From CAIKMD01 sp963740675 (lineage in GTDB: Bacteria; Pseudomonadota; Alphaproteobacteria; ATCC43930; CGMCC-115725), in contig CAVUFS010000001.1 in the NCBI GenBank assembly GCA_963740675.1, forward strand, positions 916,560 through 980,559: a stretch of 64,000 nt of DNA, given 5' to 3'. Below are positions 62,547 to 64,000 of the stretch, one piece after another. The notes beneath the pieces were generated by a model. It saw only the letters and a list, made by a program, of their open reading frames with translations. It had not been told where the DNA came from and did not search any database. Each line of letters opens with the position of its first letter. Positions within the stretch are counted from its first letter, which is position 1. The position numbers and the translations under genes were made by a program.

Positions 62547-62738
62547 ACCGGTGCGGCGGATGGCTTCAACGTGATGCCCATGCATCTTCCGGCCGGTCTC
62601 AGCGACTTCGTCACGCTGGTGGTGCCGGAATTGCAACGCCGCGGTCTTTTTCGTACCGCCTACGAAGGTAAAACCTTGCGCGACAATCTCGGTTTGCCGC
62701 GGCCGGTCAGTATCTATCGCGGCGCCGGTGTCATTTAG
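62547..62738 (+). pseudogene. Flavin-dependent monooxygenase (NtaA/SnaA/DszA type), C-terminal fragment
   Basis: 64 codons ending at TAG 62736-62738: TGAADGFNVMPMHLPAGLSD, LVVPELQRRGLFRTAYEG and LRDNLGLPRPVS. These are the conserved C-terminal signatures of the bacterial luciferase-like nitrilotriacetate/dibenzothiophene monooxygenase group. The N-terminal 85% is missing and the neighbour on the other strand is a Rieske fragment. Confidence 0.7.
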
Positions 62739-62944
62739 CGGCGCCCAGGAAGTGACCGGCGATGATTTCGTCGGCGGGCACGGTTCTGGGGGGCGGCTGA
62801 TAGAGCGGCCAGTGCGAAAGATTGAGGATCGCGGCCCGGCAAGGGGCGCCCCTCCTGATGATCCTCAATTGCGCGGCGTAGATAGCGCCGTAATTGCACA
62901 ACGACGAGATCGGATGTTGTCAGATATTCAGATCGATCCGCGGA
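62739..62944. other. Fragmentary region, no clear gene
   Basis: The minus strand may continue the Rieske gene that ends near 62945; no frame is convincing. Confidence 0.3.
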
Positions 62945-63431
62945 TCAGCCCCATGCTCTCCTGAACCGCGCTGTCCTGCGCGCCGATACCTTTGATGCCA
63001 CTCTAGGATTCTCCACTTCGTTGGAGCGCACGGCCCCATATAGATCCAGATCACGCCGCGGCGCTCGATGCAGGGATAGGCCTTTGCTTTGACGCGCTGC
63101 TTGAGCGAACTGCCCGCGGGTTAGGCAGGAAGATAGACGCAGTTGCCCTCTATATCGAACTTCCAACCGTGATGGATACAGTGGATACCGCATTCCTCGT
63201 TATGGCCGAAGAACAAAGACGCGGTTCGGTGCGGGCAATGCTTCTGCAACAGGCCGATCCGGCCGCTGTTTCGCGAAACGCCACCAGCTTCTCGCCCATC
63301 AGCGTGACGCGTAAGATGGGTGCGACGTTTCCCGCTTGTTTGGCGGTGCACGATACCTTGATCGCCACGAGGCGATGACTCAACCGGGTCACCCGTAGGG
63401 AAGGGGAGGCTTGGGCATTTGCACCGCTCAT
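62945..63431 (-). pseudogene. Rieske oxygenase (phthalate dioxygenase-like) N-terminal remnant
   Basis: Joined over frames it reads ILRVTLMGEKLVAFRE, SGRIGLLQKHCPHRTASLFF (first Rieske Cys/His), GHNEECGIHCIHHGWKFD (second, C-x2-H), IEGNCVYLPA, then after a stop LKQRVKAKAYPCIERRGVIW and IYMGP. This follows the phthalate 4,5-dioxygenase oxygenase type. The stop after LPA, several frame changes and the loss of the catalytic domain make it a relic. It differs from the Rieske fragment at 62338, so two oxygenase genes have decayed here. Confidence 0.7.
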
Positions 63432-63574
63432 GAGCGGCGGATGAAGCCTACGAAATATTGTGCGTCGCCACGCAAGCGTGTGCGAAAGCGTCGACCATAA
63501 TCGCGCACACCCGTTGCGCGATTGTGGTTATCCGTGCTCAAAATCGCGGCGCAAGCCTCAGTCGAGGAGAACGC

Positions 63575-64000
63575 ATGACGAACCAGAAACACAACACGTC
63601 TCGATCGTCGGCACGCCGCATGGTGGTGCCACCGAATTCGACGGCATCATTCTGGGTGCCGGCCATCACGGCATAATCCTCGGTTCCTATCTCGCCAAGG
63701 CGGGCTTGAAGGTGTTGCTGCTGGAGCGGCAGCTGCAATATGGCGGCGGGCTCTGCACGCTGAAATCAACCAAGCCGGGCTTCTATCACAATCTCCACTC
63801 GATCAATCATTTCCAGATCGCGGAGGCACCATGGTTCGAGGATCTGAAGCTCGGCGATCGCGTCTCCTACATCGCGCCGAAATATGAATTCGCGATGCCG
63901 CTGGCGAGCGGCCGCGCACTGGTCTTCAGCCGCGATCTCGAGGAAACCCTCGTCAATATTGCGCGATTACTGGAGCGCGCGATGCGCAGACGTTCCGCGA
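63575..64000 (+). CDS. Phytoene desaturase-like FAD-dependent oxidoreductase, 5' part (one frameshift)
   Basis: The gene starts at ATG 63575 (GAGGAG upstream) and runs off the right edge. The first codons give MTNQKHNTSRSS; a frame change near 63620 leads to FDGIILGAGHHGIILGSYLA with the FAD dinucleotide fold (GAGHHG), then LKVLLLERQLQYGGGLCT and HNLHSINHFQIAEAPWFED. The glycine pattern and the GGGLCT segment match CrtI-like NAD(P)/FAD oxidoreductases (COG1233). The substrate is unknown. An earlier start in the second frame (before 63575) is possible. Confidence 0.7.

Noticed and set aside
1..64000. CRISPR arrays and rRNA genes.
   Set aside because: No regularly spaced repeats and no rRNA-like sequence were seen; the only tandem repeat is the pair in the small secreted protein gene.

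Overview
This window is a high-GC stretch from an alphaproteobacterium, most likely Hyphomicrobiales (Rhizobiales) or a close relative. The evidence is the linked tkt-gap-fba(class I)-thiE order, an RpoH-type sigma factor, pqiABC, a cytochrome o (cyoABCD) operon with alphaproteobacterial-style proteins, and many CoA-catabolic genes. Base calling looks uneven. Many otherwise convincing genes are interrupted by single-base frame changes, several at homopolymers, while neighbours of similar size are intact. Part of the apparent decay is therefore probably sequencing error and part is real. No frameshift was proven either way.

Layout. 0-2 kb: an EmrAB-type efflux pair divergent from its TetR regulator, with a consensus promoter overlapped by a near-perfect palindrome. 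2-7.1 kb: central carbon operon tkt-gap-(hypothetical)-fba-thiE, without pgk between gap and fba. 7.3 kb: tRNA-Gln(TTG). 7.4-18.2 kb: accessory island with broken defence-type genes (SEC-C/nuclease-like, DUF262), a PEP-CTERM protein, a candidate structured RNA with a strong intrinsic terminator (11731-11910), a recombinase remnant, a small phage module (coiled-coil, zinc-ribbon, terminase small and large subunits) without capsid or tail genes, and a ctaB remnant. 18.4-21.8 kb: frameshifted RpoH-like sigma factor, AraC regulator, two small hypotheticals. 21.8-30.2 kb: a minus-strand, mostly overlapping operon of seven genes, YtcA-like protein, HlyD, FUSC, outer-membrane factor, PqiA, PqiB, PqiC.

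30.4-41.2 kb: a long minus-strand set joining cytochrome o ubiquinol oxidase (cyoABCD), a FAD/Fe-S D-lactate dehydrogenase-like protein, an enoyl-CoA hydratase, an acetoacetate decarboxylase-like protein, a PoxB pyruvate:quinone oxidoreductase and a tautomerase. A second PoxB-like gene runs divergently (41.6 kb), followed by a MalT-type (LAL) LuxR regulator (43.5-46.3 kb). 47-57.4 kb: a plus-strand acyl-CoA catabolic cluster (acyl-CoA dehydrogenase, two crotonases, CaiB/BaiF CoA-transferase, YWTD beta-propeller, 3-hydroxyacyl-CoA dehydrogenase, type II NADH dehydrogenase, acyl-CoA ligase). 58.5-61.8 kb: lone 2Fe-2S subunit, crotonase, SDR and LysR. 61.9-63.5 kb: juxtaposed fragments of a transposase, two Rieske oxygenases and a flavin monooxygenase. 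63.6 kb to the end: start of a phytoene-desaturase-like oxidoreductase.

The most interesting signals are (i) a recurrent 16-bp inverted repeat of the form TCCCCC-N4-GGGGGA, found about 90-140 bp upstream of AraC, cyoA, poxB2, a small secreted repeat protein and the acyl-CoA dehydrogenase, suggesting an undescribed regulon that could join respiration and acyl-CoA catabolism, with the LAL regulator as a possible controller; and (ii) the structured RNA candidate at 11731-11910.
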